Positions 1 through 10,934 of a DNA stretch of 64,000 bases are shown one piece after another. Origin of the DNA: Takakia lepidozioides. Lineage: Eukaryota; Streptophyta; Takakiopsida; Takakiales; Takakiaceae. The notes under the pieces were generated by a model, which saw only the letters and a list, made by a program, of their open reading frames with translations, was not told the origin of the DNA and did not search any database. Position 1 is the stretch's first letter. Each line of letters opens with the position of its first letter. The stretch lies in assembly GCA_030704615.1 (NCBI GenBank), contig CM060731.1:82502756-82566755 (forward strand). Direction: 5' to 3'. The translations under genes were made by a program, and so were the position numbers.

Positions 1-1079
1 GGATGCGGCATTGAACGTGAGATACATATCCTCAAACGCACAGGTACAACAACTCAACGCGCCCATCTTATTCCCTCCTCTTGGAGACTAGCAGGGAAAA
101 CGCCCAGGGAAACATGCTTGAGCTTGCCAAAGTCCAACATAACAATGAGGTGTTGGCTGTCAGTGGCCATCATTTCAGATCACAGCATCATAAAGTATTT
201 TGCGTTGCATCCACGTCGAATGACGGTTCCACACATTTGTGGAATGGGGGACCCTACGATCATGATTTAGTATTTGACAGAATGGTGGAATGATCGGGAT
301 AACAGGGAGTTCATGGAACGACGTGGGAACGGAGCAAGAAATGCAGGAGGTGTCAACTGACTGGTTCGATTCCGACAGAATCGCCCAATTGGCATGGGCC
401 TCTTTGCCATCATGCTCAACTTCCATAGCACCATCTCTCTCTTGCACAACGACATGTCCCCCGCAACATCTTGTTGCATTTTCCACAAAGGTCTGAAGAT
501 GTGTACCATCGGGGTATGCGATTGGGGGATGGCCTCCACGCGTATGACCCCAAAACCCACGTTGTAACATTTTCGAGAGCAGAGACAAGATGATAAAGAC
601 TCTCGCACATAGATTGTGGATTGCACCTGAAATTGCAATTGTTCATAATGTAGCCAACAACCAGTCAGATGCACAAACTCGTAGGCCCCTCTAACAGTGT
701 CATCAGAGATCTTTGCAATTGGGAAGATAGCCCAGGCAATAAATGGGGGTAACACGTTCGATGCAAGTCTGTTCAACGATATGTCTACTGGAACCTGTTT
801 TGTTTCCGCTCTGGAAAACTTGTGTGTAGACACAGTAGAGTTGGCGGTACAAACTAGAAATGTTGTGAGCGTTTCATGACGGGGCTATTCAATTGGCCTG
901 AGCCCAAAATTGCTGGAGGATGGATAGACTTGTAGACCTCTGACTGTACATCATATTTGATAAATGTTGTTTTCAATTGTGTTTGTCTCGTACCATAATG
1001 TTTTAATGGTTTGTTACTTGGCCATGGCACCTGGGTCCATCATATGGGATAATCAAGCACCACACCCACGAATCTTGAA
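1..1079. other. No supported gene; possible decayed coding relic on minus strand
   Basis: Overlapping minus-strand reading frames of 60-190 codons lie between about 175 and 833, but they change frame several times and match no family I recognise. The base composition is less AT-rich than the following repeats, so this may be an old TE coding remnant. I would not annotate a gene here. Confidence 0.25.
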
Positions 1080-2330
1080 AGTGACAGTGTACACCGGGGT
1101 CAATGGGTGAACCAATCGTTCCCCTGCCAAATGATTTTAGATTGATTTGAAACTTTGGGAGTGTGTTGTACATGCCCTCTTTAAGTTACCAGACAAGTAT
1201 GAGGTCATTTAAAAAATGGTTCTAAGGGTGAACCAATAGTTCCCCTATTAATGGTTTCGTGATTGAAAATTGGTTGAAAAGGTTTAACGAGTCGTTAGTC
1301 GTTCGGGGGCAAATGATTATTTCTTCTTCGCTTGCAACTTTGTGTACGTGATTTGTACGTACTTAAGCACATATGGACCAAAGTTGAACTCAACAACAAG
1401 TTGTTTGAATCGGTTATTCAAATTCATAAGGAGAAACAACCTTTCGCCTGCACATGAATTATTTTTAATTCCATTCTGAAGCCATATGCTTGATAACAAC
1501 ATGAAGAGTTGCATGCAAAATATCACCATGAACAGACATCGTCTGCATCCAAAACACATTTTATTCCCTCATTTGCACTCCAAGGTGAAGTTATCTTCAA
1601 CTTCATGCACTCTTCATAGTACATTTTTTGGCAAGGATGTGGTGGTGTGAGGGTTCAACTCACAGAACAAAATCAAGCCAAAAACAAAATCATCGCGCCC
1701 CACACTCATTGCGCCCCACAATCCTATGCCCTCTAATCATTTTATTTAGTAAAAATCCAGTTCAATTCAAACTTGGATGAAAGGGTGAACGGAAACTTCC
1801 CCGATGAAATGATATTTTATTGCTCCGAAACTTTGCAAGTGTCTTCTACATGCCGTCTTACACGTCTTTGAGAAGTATGACATCAATCTAAAATGGTTTA
1901 AATGGTGAACCAATCGTCCCCCTACCAAATGATTTTAAATTGATTTGAAACTTTGCAAGTGTCTTGTACATGCCATCTTACAGGTCTTTCACAAGTTTCA
2001 AATCAATCTAAAATGGTTAAAATGGTGAATCAATCATGAACATATCAAATGATTTTGGAGTGCTTTAAAGCTTTGCAAGTGTCTTTCACATGCCATTTTA
2101 AGGTACCCGGACAAGTATGAGGTTAGTAAATATGGTTGAGAGGTGTGAACCAATTGTTCCCCTATCAAATGATTTTATATTGCTTTGAAGACTTTGCAAG
2201 TGTCAGCCACATGCCCTCCTACAAGTACCGGACAAGTATGACGTGAATAACAAATGGTTGAAAGGGTGAACCAATCATTCCGCTATCAAATGATTTTATA
2301 TTGCTTTGGATGTCATTGCTTTGGTAATTA
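1080..2330. repeat. Diverged ~120-bp tandem repeat array (type 1)
   Basis: A phrase of the form GGTGAACCAATCGTTCCCCT followed by CAAATGATTTT, then 'actttgcaagtgtct..acatgcc', recurs near 1105, 1227, 1781, 1901, 2024, 2146 and 2266, and again near 2748 and 2872. Spacing in the best-preserved part is about 121 bp. The copies are 70-90% alike by eye. There is no continuous reading frame, so I read it as a degenerate satellite or a non-coding TE region. Confidence 0.7.
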
Positions 2331-2745
2331 TAGCCCCCCAATGGCCCATTGTAACCTTTGAATTACAATTCAAAATGCAATTCAAGCCCTTAAAATTGGT
2401 AATGCCAGTCCCTAAAATGACCAACCCCGGCCGCCCCTCAAATTGTAATTTGAGCCCTTGAAATTGTCAATTCCAACCCTCAAATTGCAATTGAAAGCCC
2501 CTGAAATTTAATTCCAACCCCTCAATTGCACTTCTAGCCCCTGAAATGAAAATGACAATTCCCTTCCTCTCCCGCCTCTCAAATTGCAACTGTAGCCTGT
2601 GAAATGGCAATTGCTAGTGCAGCCCCTGAAATTGGCAATTGAAGCCCCTGGAATGGCAGTTTCAGTCCCTCAAATTGCAAGTCCAGCCTCTGAAATTGGC
2701 AATTCGAGCCCCATAAATGACAATTTCAGCCCTTGAAATTGCTAT
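2331..2745. repeat. Degenerate short repeats rich in 'cccctgaaattggcaattg'
   Basis: About 400 bp of imperfect 20-28 bp units containing 'gcccctgaaatt' and 'caattg' in varying order. It joins two blocks of the ~120-bp repeat and has no coding signal. Confidence 0.55.
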
Positions 2746-2919
2746 GGGTGAACCAATCATTCCCCTGCCCTGCCAATGATTTTGGATTCATTTGAAACTT
2801 TGCGAGTGTCTTGTACATGCCCTCTTAAAGTTACTCGACAAGTATGATGTCAATGTTAAATGGTTCAAAGGGTGAACCAACAGTTCCCCTGTTGGATGAT
2901 TTATGATGAATCGTTAACG

Positions 2920-3330
2920 ATTGATCTCATATTACACTGGGACCTATCAGAGGGTACATTGAACACACTGGCCAAGTCTCAAAGCGAACGAAATCATTTG
3001 GATGGGCAACCATCCGCGGCCCATTGAACGAATTTCGGTTGATCTCATATTACTTTGGGGCCTCTTCCATGGCACATTGACACATACTGGCCAAGTCTCA
3101 AAGCAAACCAAAATCATCTCGATGGCCAACCATCATCCGTTGAGCCATCGAATGAATTTCGATTGATCTGATATTAGTCCGGACCTGTGAGAGGGTGTCT
3201 CGAACGTATTGGCAAAGTTCAGAAGCAAACAAAAATGATTTGGATGGGCTACCATCGTTCACCCGTTGAATGTATTCCGCTGGATCTGCTATTGCTTTGG
3301 GACCTGTTGGACTGTGTTTCGCGTGCTCGC
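2920..3330. repeat. ~120-bp tandem repeat (type 2), four copies; two more at 3930-4135
   Basis: Units begin 'gatctcatatta' near 2924, 3042, 3165 and 3284, with the common core 'actggccaagtctcaaagcgaac'. Two further copies begin near 3934 and 4055. The spacing (118-123 bp) equals that of the type 1 repeat upstream, although the sequences differ. Both could come from one large non-coding element. Confidence 0.65.
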
Positions 3331-4371
3331 GATTTTTTTTTCATTCGGTTTTTAATGGGGCGTGTAATGTAGCCATATGCAATGTGCGTGCCAAATTTGG
3401 GAGCGAACATAATTCATTTGGACCCAAAACCACAGTTTCTTCCCCCTGTTTTGCATTCCAAACTTGATTTGGTTCAACTTCATGCCTCTCTTCAAAAGTT
3501 ATGCAATAGTGAGCGAAGAGAACCTTTTTTTTTTTGGGGCATTTTTTATTGGTCCAATTTTGGCGGGGAGTAGTGGTGGGATGCTGGAAGCCGCAGAACA
3601 AAATTAAGCCAAAAACAAATCGATACGTGCCAGAAACCCCCAATGAAAGGCAGTGCAACCTATTTATTGGCTTAAAATTAATTTAAAATGCAATTACATT
3701 ATGGAATGGCTTGGCTTGTGTCGATGGGGAGACAAATGATTTATTCATCTGTTGTGTCTCCTCACATGTGTCGCACACATATTCAAGCACATGCGGGCAA
3801 AAGAGGGGCTTCAACCACATCCGTTCAATGGGTGCAATAGCCGTGCACGCATTTGCAGGATTTCTTTTTCTCGCAATGAACAAAAACCCATGACAACTGA
3901 AGCCTCATTGGCCCATCGAACGAATTTTGATTGATCTCATATTACACTAGGACCTATCAGAGGGTACATTAAATACACTGGCCAAGTCTCAAAGCGAACG
4001 AATATCATTTGGATGGGCAACCATCCGTTGGCCCATTGAACGAATTTCGATTGATCTCATATTACTCTGGGGCATCTTCCATGGTACATTGAAGATACTG
4101 GCCAAGTCTCAAAGCGAACCAAAATCATTTGGAGGCAAATGATTTATGCGTCTGTTCATTTATTTGTGATTAATCGTTAATGGTGAAAAGGATAAACCAA
4201 AGGTTCCTTGATAAAAAAATTTGAATGATTTGAAATTTTGCCAGTATGTTCTACATGCCTCTTACATGGACCGGACAGTATGAGATCAATAAAAGGTTCA
4301 CAGGAGGAACCAATGGTTACATGATGTGCCGATTTCTGAATGCTTTCAAACTTTGCCATTGCATAGTAGAT
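3331..4371. other. No supported gene
   Basis: AT-rich sequence with scattered copies of the type 1 and type 2 repeats. A type 1-like stretch with 'tttgccagtatgttctacatgcc' ends directly at the point where homology to the retrotransposon pol gene begins, near 4372. Confidence 0.5.
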
Positions 4372-5064
4372 GGTGCCAAGATGGCATGCATTGGCCTTTT
4401 TGTGCATTCTAGCAATGGGAGCTCAAGCTGGTCCATCCCATGCGATTGGTCATGTAGATAGCGTGCATGACGATCCAGAGACTAGTGAGGAGTTTGGTGG
4501 TACTAAGGATGTGCATGAAGATGCAGCAGTATTGACATAACTTCGTACCGGAGAGACAACAGCCAGTGTGACTGCTAAGGAGAGAGATCGGGTCCTACAA
4601 CGAGCCAAGAGATTCAAGTGGGAGGGGACTCACCTACTCCAAGTATGGGAGGATGGACGAGTGAGGATTGTGCCTCATCCAACACAACGAGCGCAATTGG
4701 TACGCCATGCCCATGAGGAGTTGAGACATTTTGGGGTGCGGCGCACTCATAGTTTGCTGCAATGGCAGTATTGGTGGCGGGGCATGCACACGGATATGCA
4801 ACAGTTAGTGGCAAGGTGCATGGTGTGTGATAGAGTGCGGGCTTCTTTCAACGCCCCTACTCCACAATTGCATCATTTACCCATTATGGGTTTGGGCTAT
4901 CGCTGGAGTTTTGACTTCGCAGGCCCATTGCCATTGACGATTCGCCATAACAAGTATGTGCTAGTGATGGTGGAACACTTCTCCAAATGGATTGAACTGG
5001 TGTCATTGCCTGACAAGGCAAGTGAGGGGGCTGCGTACGCATTCTTAGATCGAGTGCTTAGCCA
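4372..5064 (+). pseudogene. Element B pol, first part: linker, integrase zinc domain and start of catalytic core
   Basis: In life this would be the integrase that inserts retrotransposon cDNA into the genome. Translation from 4373 matches element A's linker. One in-frame stop (TAA near 4538) interrupts it, and the frame then stays open from 4568. Visible are the H2C2 zinc domain (HAHEELRHFG ... CMVC) and the first catalytic aspartate in the segment WSFDFAGPLPL. The reading frame ends where transposon E1 begins, at the codon pair matching 'LSRFG' of element A, and it resumes at 20248. The 8 bases cttagcca at 5057-5064 are the target-site duplication. Confidence 0.9.
5057..5064. repeat. Target-site duplication of E1, left copy (cttagcca)
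   Basis: Identical to 20240-20247. The integrase gene of element A has the equivalent sequence only once, as expected for a duplicated insertion target. Confidence 0.9.
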
Positions 5065-5145
5065 GAGGTTTGCTATTTCATGAGCATGAGCGGCATGAGC
5101 GGCATGAGCAGAGTAGTAACACAATCGGTTTTCATGAGCAGAAGT
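5065..5145. repeat. E1 left terminal inverted repeat with subterminal CATGAGC cluster
   Basis: Starts GAGGTTTGCTATTTCATGAG and is followed by further CATGAGC heptamers, several spaced 9 bp apart (CATGAGCGG), with one more in 'tttcatgagcag' near 5131. Clusters of short subterminal repeats are typical transposase-binding sites in several DNA transposon superfamilies. The same arrangement occurs at the right end and at the ends near 49589 and 52368. Confidence 0.8.
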
Positions 5146-5446
5146 ACAAATTTCAAAAATAAAAAACAATAAAAAACAATAAAAAAAACAATAATTTAAT
5201 GCAATGTGTCAGGAAAAACAAATATATTATTCAGCCCCTTGAAGGGAAAATTGCACTTTTGACAGTTGTGCTCATGATATTTCGTCTTCCGCTCATGCCA
5301 ATTCCCAGCGACATGTGCAAATATGGCGCCGAATTTCGCGGTAATAGGGTCCGTAACCTGAAAAAACGGCGACGTATTTCGCGGCAATAGGTCTCTCTGG
5401 CGAAAAATGGTGCCGAATTCCGCGGCTATAGGTCCCCTCATGACAG

Positions 5447-5830
5447 GTAATTCGGCGCCATTTTTCCAGTGCAATGTTCGGACTTAGCCAGTTTTCGGCG
5501 CAAAATAGGGAAATTCGGCGCCATTTTTCCAGACACTGTACCAGTGCATGTTGGGACTTAGCCAGTTTTCGGCCCAAAAAAGAGAAATTCGGCGCCATTT
5601 TTCCAGACACGGTACCAGTGCATGTTGGGACTTAGCCAGTTTTCGGCCCAAAAAGAGAAATTCGGCGCCATTTTCCCAACACATGTACCAGTGCATGTTG
5701 GACTTAGCGAGTTTTCGGCCCCAAAAAGAGAAATTCGGCGCCATTTTTCCAGACACGGTACCAGTGCATGTTGGGACTTAGCCAGTTTTCGGCCCCAAAA
5801 AGAGAAATTCGGCGCCATTTTTCCAGAAAT
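5447..5830. repeat. ~73-bp tandem array with GGCGCC-centred palindrome, six copies
   Basis: The core aattcggcgccatttttccag recurs near 5450, 5512, 5585, 5658, 5729 and 5805. Each unit also carries GGACTTAGCCAGTTTTCGG. Both cores reappear in the 95-bp array inside an intron at 16360-17640, so the two arrays share ancestry. Reading frames across the array are repeat artefacts. Confidence 0.85.
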
Positions 5831-5980
5831 GACCCCACAACTGCTTCTGTTGGATCTCAGTTTGAATGGAATATTGCCTCATTCCAGGAGTTTTGGGGTG
5901 CATTTCATTACACTGCAAAAAAAAATCTGATACAGCAAATGCATTTGAAAATATCCATATGGAGGATTCCGTTTGCCCCA

Positions 5981-8900
5981 TCAATGATTTCTGGAATCCC
6001 TAAGGAGGAGTTTGTGCAGCTCGTTCACGCTCAACGCCGGTGCATGAATAAAGTCATCAATAGTCACGTTCATCCTCAACCTCTTCAGGTAAATGTAATA
6101 CAGATGCTTGCACGGATAATACTTCGAACCCTTCTTTGCTTCCATCAACGAGAAGTCCGTACAGTTGCAAGTCGGCTCCACTCCAATCGTAATTGTGTAT
6201 ACATCGTCGCGTACAGCCGAGCCGGCCGTTGCCATCCGATACACACGCCCAAGGCCGGGTGGGGGTACGTCCCGAGCTCTGAATAGTGCAAGCCATCCCA
6301 AGAGCATTGGCAATCCGAGTCTCATTCAACTTGTTGGGAGGGTGTCGTCTCTTCACTCTTCCGAATCGCATTGTGGGATGTGCAGAATTGTCCAATCCGT
6401 CTCTACTGGACCGAGCAGTCTGCAATGGCTGGGTTTGAGGAACCGGAAATGCGTGGGCCGGGATGTCTGTGCGTTGCACCATTCGAAATCCTGCTGCAGA
6501 TAGAGCATCCGCCTCATTCTGAGAGAGGCTGCAACCCGGTGCAACAGGCCAGACGCCCGGAGGCTCCGGCATTCCCTGAATCCCGTACTTGGGCTTGCCA
6601 AATACACAGGTCATTATGTCGTGCCTACAGAACCAAAATGTCTGCGTTGTGGCGTGAGCAAATGTGGGAGTCAAAAATCTGCCGCTGAAACAAGGTGCAG
6701 GTACAGCACCGTGTGGGTTCCTCCGAATCATCTCACCACAGCGTGCTCTCGTATCCACCCGGATGGCGCAACACTTCCCTCGAAATGCCGGCAATGTCCT
6801 CGCAATTCTCCACTGTGACTCCGACACTCTTGTCTCCACAATGGGAATGTTGTATTGCTTTACTACAGATGGCTCGTTATGTTGCCGGGGGCACGCGCCC
6901 TGTGCTCAAAGGAGATGGCGATCTTGAACGTGCAGGACTTCCGGTGCTCGACGAGACCTCCTCGGACAACATCACCGGACCACGAGGGAGCGTGCGAATA
7001 TTCTTGTCAGCTCGCCATGAATCCTCTTCTCCGCCAGGTGCCTCGTCAAGTCTTCGTCTCACTGGACGGGTATGAACATCTCCTTCCAAATGTTGGCCTC
7101 TTCGCAGCAATGGCGTGTCCCGAAGGCCCTCTCGCAAGGCCGCCGCCCACTTCCGAGGATTCTTCGATCTGGAGGCAGTCCGCATCAGCATTTCCTGCCT
7201 GTCCGGCCCCAAGCCCCACTGTTTCCCTTTCAAGAACTCGTTGTACCTGCATTGCTGCATAATTGACCTCACAATGTCCTCCGTTGTGGCAGTGAGGATG
7301 TCCACCAGATGCGCCGCAGAGGAGGCACGCCAGGAAGAGTGCACTGATTCGGCCATGTTTGTCGTGGGCATGTCGGTGTCGGAGTCGAGACACATTTCCT
7401 GCACAAGCACATGTTCAGGTTACAAGCAAGTTACAAATATGGCCAAGAATAATATCCAACGGGACGCGAATTCGTGCAACTCACCTCCCGCATATAGTCG
7501 CCGAACTGGAGGAAACAATAATGCCACCATGCTAGCCAACTGACCATTGCTCCTTCGTCTGATTTCCTTACAGCACCTGACGATGTCCACCAAGCCCGTA
7601 TGCATGCAAACTGTGTCTCTGCATCATCCAAGGTGGGAGCGCGCTTCCACGCAAGGCACATGGAACGATGCTCCTCTCTGAAATCTGGCGCCACGAGCCT
7701 GGTTGTGTACTGCGAAAGGCTCTGCAGAAAATGGAACCCACAAGATCTCTCCTTGCCTTCCATGGGAACATTGGGGTCTTGCCCGTACACCCTTCGGATG
7801 GCAGCCCAATTTGCTTGTGCGTTGTCCGCCATGAAACCACGGAAATTGGGAGGGGGCAATCCCGCCTTGGCCATCTGTTCGTTTATTCCCTGCCAAAGAA
7901 GCATCTCCGATTGTGTGTCCTCTCCTTTCATCTCACAAATAGCAATTGTCATTAGCATCCTGCAGTGGGTGTCGTAGACATGTGCACCCATTGTCACCCA
8001 CTGGTGATTTGTAATTCGCTTGATATGGTCGAACATGACCCAACTGTTTGACAGTTCCCACTCGTCATCCTATCGACCAGTTCGACGCCACTGCCAGGTC
8101 CACACGTGGACATTTTGAATACGAAACAACGATCTGCCTCAGTCCCTTGTCCTGGAAACCTACTTCCATGAATGTAGTCATATCCACATCGTCGCTTCAC
8201 CTCCAGAATGGAGTGCATATCCGAGCCACGCCCAATTTTCTGTTTGCATGAGACAATGTGGTTTCGGACATTCGGTGAACATACGTGGGACACCGACTCC
8301 AGCAATGCCTCCATTTCCTTCTCGTCGAGAGGAACTCTATCGGAGCCGTCTTCCGACATAATTCTGGCCAATGCCATCTTATGGGCGGCTTGGAGCTGTA
8401 TCTGTTTGGTTTGGCACCCGGTCTCAACTTAACCTCCTCCTAAACGAGCTGCTCTGCTTCGTGGGCAGCCTCCCGCGAGTTCCCCCTCGCCAATTTGTGA
8501 CAATGGGAACCAACGTGTATGCAAGCTCGGGTGAGGTCAGGGAAACGGTGCAACACATAGAACTGCTTGGCATTACAAACAGACATGCAGTGTGGTGGTT
8601 CTTTGCAATGCGCACACTTAAATGTGGAGTTCGGAACCTTCTCCTGAGCTCAAATGGTTGGTGAACTGTGCCTGTCCAATCGGTCTCGTTCCTATGACCT
8701 CTGGATTTAAAGTGGAAGCAAGTTGGGGAGAAACACCGCAACGCGCCCGCACAAACAACGTAGCGCACCCGCACACCATCAAGCATCTTCATGCTGGTGG
8801 TTTTGGTAACGCACCAAGGATGACCGTCATGTTTTCTATCCATATCTGTCAACATTCCGGACGCCCTCGAGTAGTCCGCCCGAGGAGGGAACTCAAAGAA

Positions 8901-9690
8901 GATATTACCGTCGACGTCGGCGGGAAGGCATGTAACCGATTTAATTGCAAACTTGCTGTAGTCCAGCCCGGCCAGCTCCGACCGGTGTCCTTCCAGGTGA
9001 AGCCCTCGCAGAATTTCTAGAATAGATCGAACTGCGGTGCTCGTGCTGGGAATATGACTCCCTCCTCCACTGACGTCCATTGAGGACTTGCCTGATCTCC
9101 AGGACGACCTCGGAACTTCCATGACCTCGTCTGAGTCGGACAGGTTGTGAACAACCCGGTTCTCGGTCGTCTTCATGGATGGGTTCGGCTCTGGATTTAC
9201 TTCGTTGCGGACTTCTCTCTTTGAGGTACCCACTCTCTGATTCGCGGATTGTTTCGTGGAAGGCGCCAGGATAGACGGTGCATTTGGCGGGCAAATGAAG
9301 TCCCCAACAGCCCTGTATATGACGCTGTCCGATGGTGGAACTCGCCATTCCCTGCCATCGCCGAAATCATCGTGGAGCATAACAATACTCTCGACAACAA
9401 GGCCGTTTGAGTCCTTCATTTCCTCCTCCAAAAAAACCGACCCCGGTTTCAGGTGGTATCGAACGCACAGATATTTCTCCATCACCCGGCAGGTGTCCCC
9501 TCTGCACGGAAATGAAGCTCTATGCTCGTGAGGAGGGCAGTACACTGTAGCGCTCGGGTTTTTCCGCCATGGGAGATGTGCACACAAGACTGCCAGGATG
9601 GCGTGCGGGGAAGCTCCCTGGTAGAAGGGGGTGCAGCGATGGGAATGAATGCGATGCCGATTTGTCCGAGCGACGAAGCCTGATCCAAAT
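5981..9690 (-). CDS. E1 transposase, MULE-like with C-terminal SWIM zinc finger; several exons, some frame breaks
   Basis: Likely the enzyme that excises and inserts E1. Going 5'-3' on the minus strand: an N-terminal region (about 9587-8640); a Cys/His cluster (CAHC ... CMSVC ... CHK, about 8640-8440) in a shifted frame; a central part (8377-7994); the core-like block MADNAQANWAAIRRVYG ... CGFHF (about 7860-7700), which resembles the D...C/H region of MULE transposases; the NMAESVHSSW motif (about 7350), matching the MULE N-[IM]-AES signature; and a SWIM finger CNC ... PCKH (about 6170-6090) before the stop at 5981. A good intron, GTGAGT...TGTGCAG, spans 7399-7484. Other joins (near 6330, 8050 and 8640) are frame changes that could be introns or mutations. 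Family placement is inference from motifs. Confidence 0.7.
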
Positions 9691-9739
9691 CCAGGGAGCC
9701 AACTATCTCAAAAATCCACAGTCAGAGTGTTAATGAACC

Positions 9740-10665
9740 TTGTCTCCGGAATGCGGCCCCTCGTCTTTGCGCAATAACTGCCAACGGTATACAGTCAGAA
9801 AGTGGGGGGCCGTCCGGATGATGACGGCTGAAGGGGAGAAGTCGGCACCGTGCCGTCACATTACTACCCCCGAATGGAAATTCGGCACCCAATATCCAAC
9901 AGAGGAAGCCCGGATGAAGTCGCCTCGGGCGCAGAGGCCGGAGTGTGTGCGACAGAGAACATCCCCTGGATGGAGATTCGGCGCCGAATTTCCATCCGGG
10001 CCCCCCAAAGGGAGTCGTGTCGGGGGGTCAGGCCGAAAACTGGACGGCATAAAAACATCCCCAGATGGAAAAACGGCGCCGAATTTCCATCCGGGGCGGT
10101 TCGGATGCAGTCGGGGAGGGGGGAGTGGCCTGCACTTGGCCGTCACATTTCAACCCCCGGACGGAAATTCGGCACCGAATATCGAACAGGGGACGCCCGG
10201 ATGAAGTCGCCTCGGGCGCAGAGGCCGGCGAGTGTGCGACAGAGAACATCCCCTGGATGTAGATTCGGCGCCGAATTTCCATCCGGGCCCCCCCAAAGGA
10301 AGTCTTGTCGGGGGGTCAAACCGAAAACTGGCCGACATAAAAACCTCCCCAGATGGGAAAACGGCGCCGAATTTCAATTCGGGGCCGTTCCAATGCAGTC
10401 GGGGAGAAGGGAGAGGTCGGCACCCTGGCCGTCATATTTCAACCCCCGGGACGGAAATTCGGCACCGAATATCCAACAGAGCGGCGGAGAGGCGGCACCT
10501 CTCCGACAGAGACCATCCCCCGGATGGAAATTCGGCGCCGAATTTCCATCCAGCAGGTAAGTGGAATCCCGGATGGATGGAGATTCGGCGCCGAATTTCC
10601 ATCCGGCAGGTAATTGGAATCCCGGATGGATGGAGATTCGGCGCCGAATTTCCATTCGCCATGTA
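9740..10665. repeat. Palindrome-bearing long-period repeat, ~320-bp units
   Basis: A unit of about 300 bp, marked by 'cggatgaagtcgcctcgggcgcagaggccgg' and by 'ggaaattcggc(a/g)ccgaat', occurs near 9880 and 10180 and partially near 10480. Near-perfect palindromes centred on GGCGCC occur several times; the one at 10522-10551 is a perfect 30-bp palindrome. Because the cores are palindromic, similar open frames appear on both strands, which argues against coding. Confidence 0.8.
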
Positions 10666-10669
10666 TTTC

Positions 10670-10930
10670 ATCGCTCAGAATTACCTTCCTGCAGGTAATT
10701 CCCAGATGAGAATTACCTTCGTGCAGGTAATTTCCAGATGAGAATTACCTTCCTGCAGGTAATTCCAATCGATGCCGGTAGGATGTTAATTCCTCGTCCA
10801 GAATTACCTGCACGAAGGTAATTCTGATCGACGAATTACCTGCAGGAAGGTAATTCTCATCTGGAAATTACCTGCACGAAGGTAATTCTCATCTGGGAAT
10901 TACCTGCACGAAGGTAATTCCTCGCTCAGA
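10670..10930. repeat. Nested inverted repeats of GAATTACCTTCxTGCAGGTAATTC type
   Basis: Each ~24-bp unit is itself nearly palindromic (GAATTACC ... GGTAATTC). Three units on the left (10678-10770) and four on the right (10800-10922) are in opposite orientation around a short non-repeated centre near 10775-10800. The whole block could therefore form a large cruciform or hairpin. Confidence 0.8.
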
Positions 10931-10934
10931 AATA

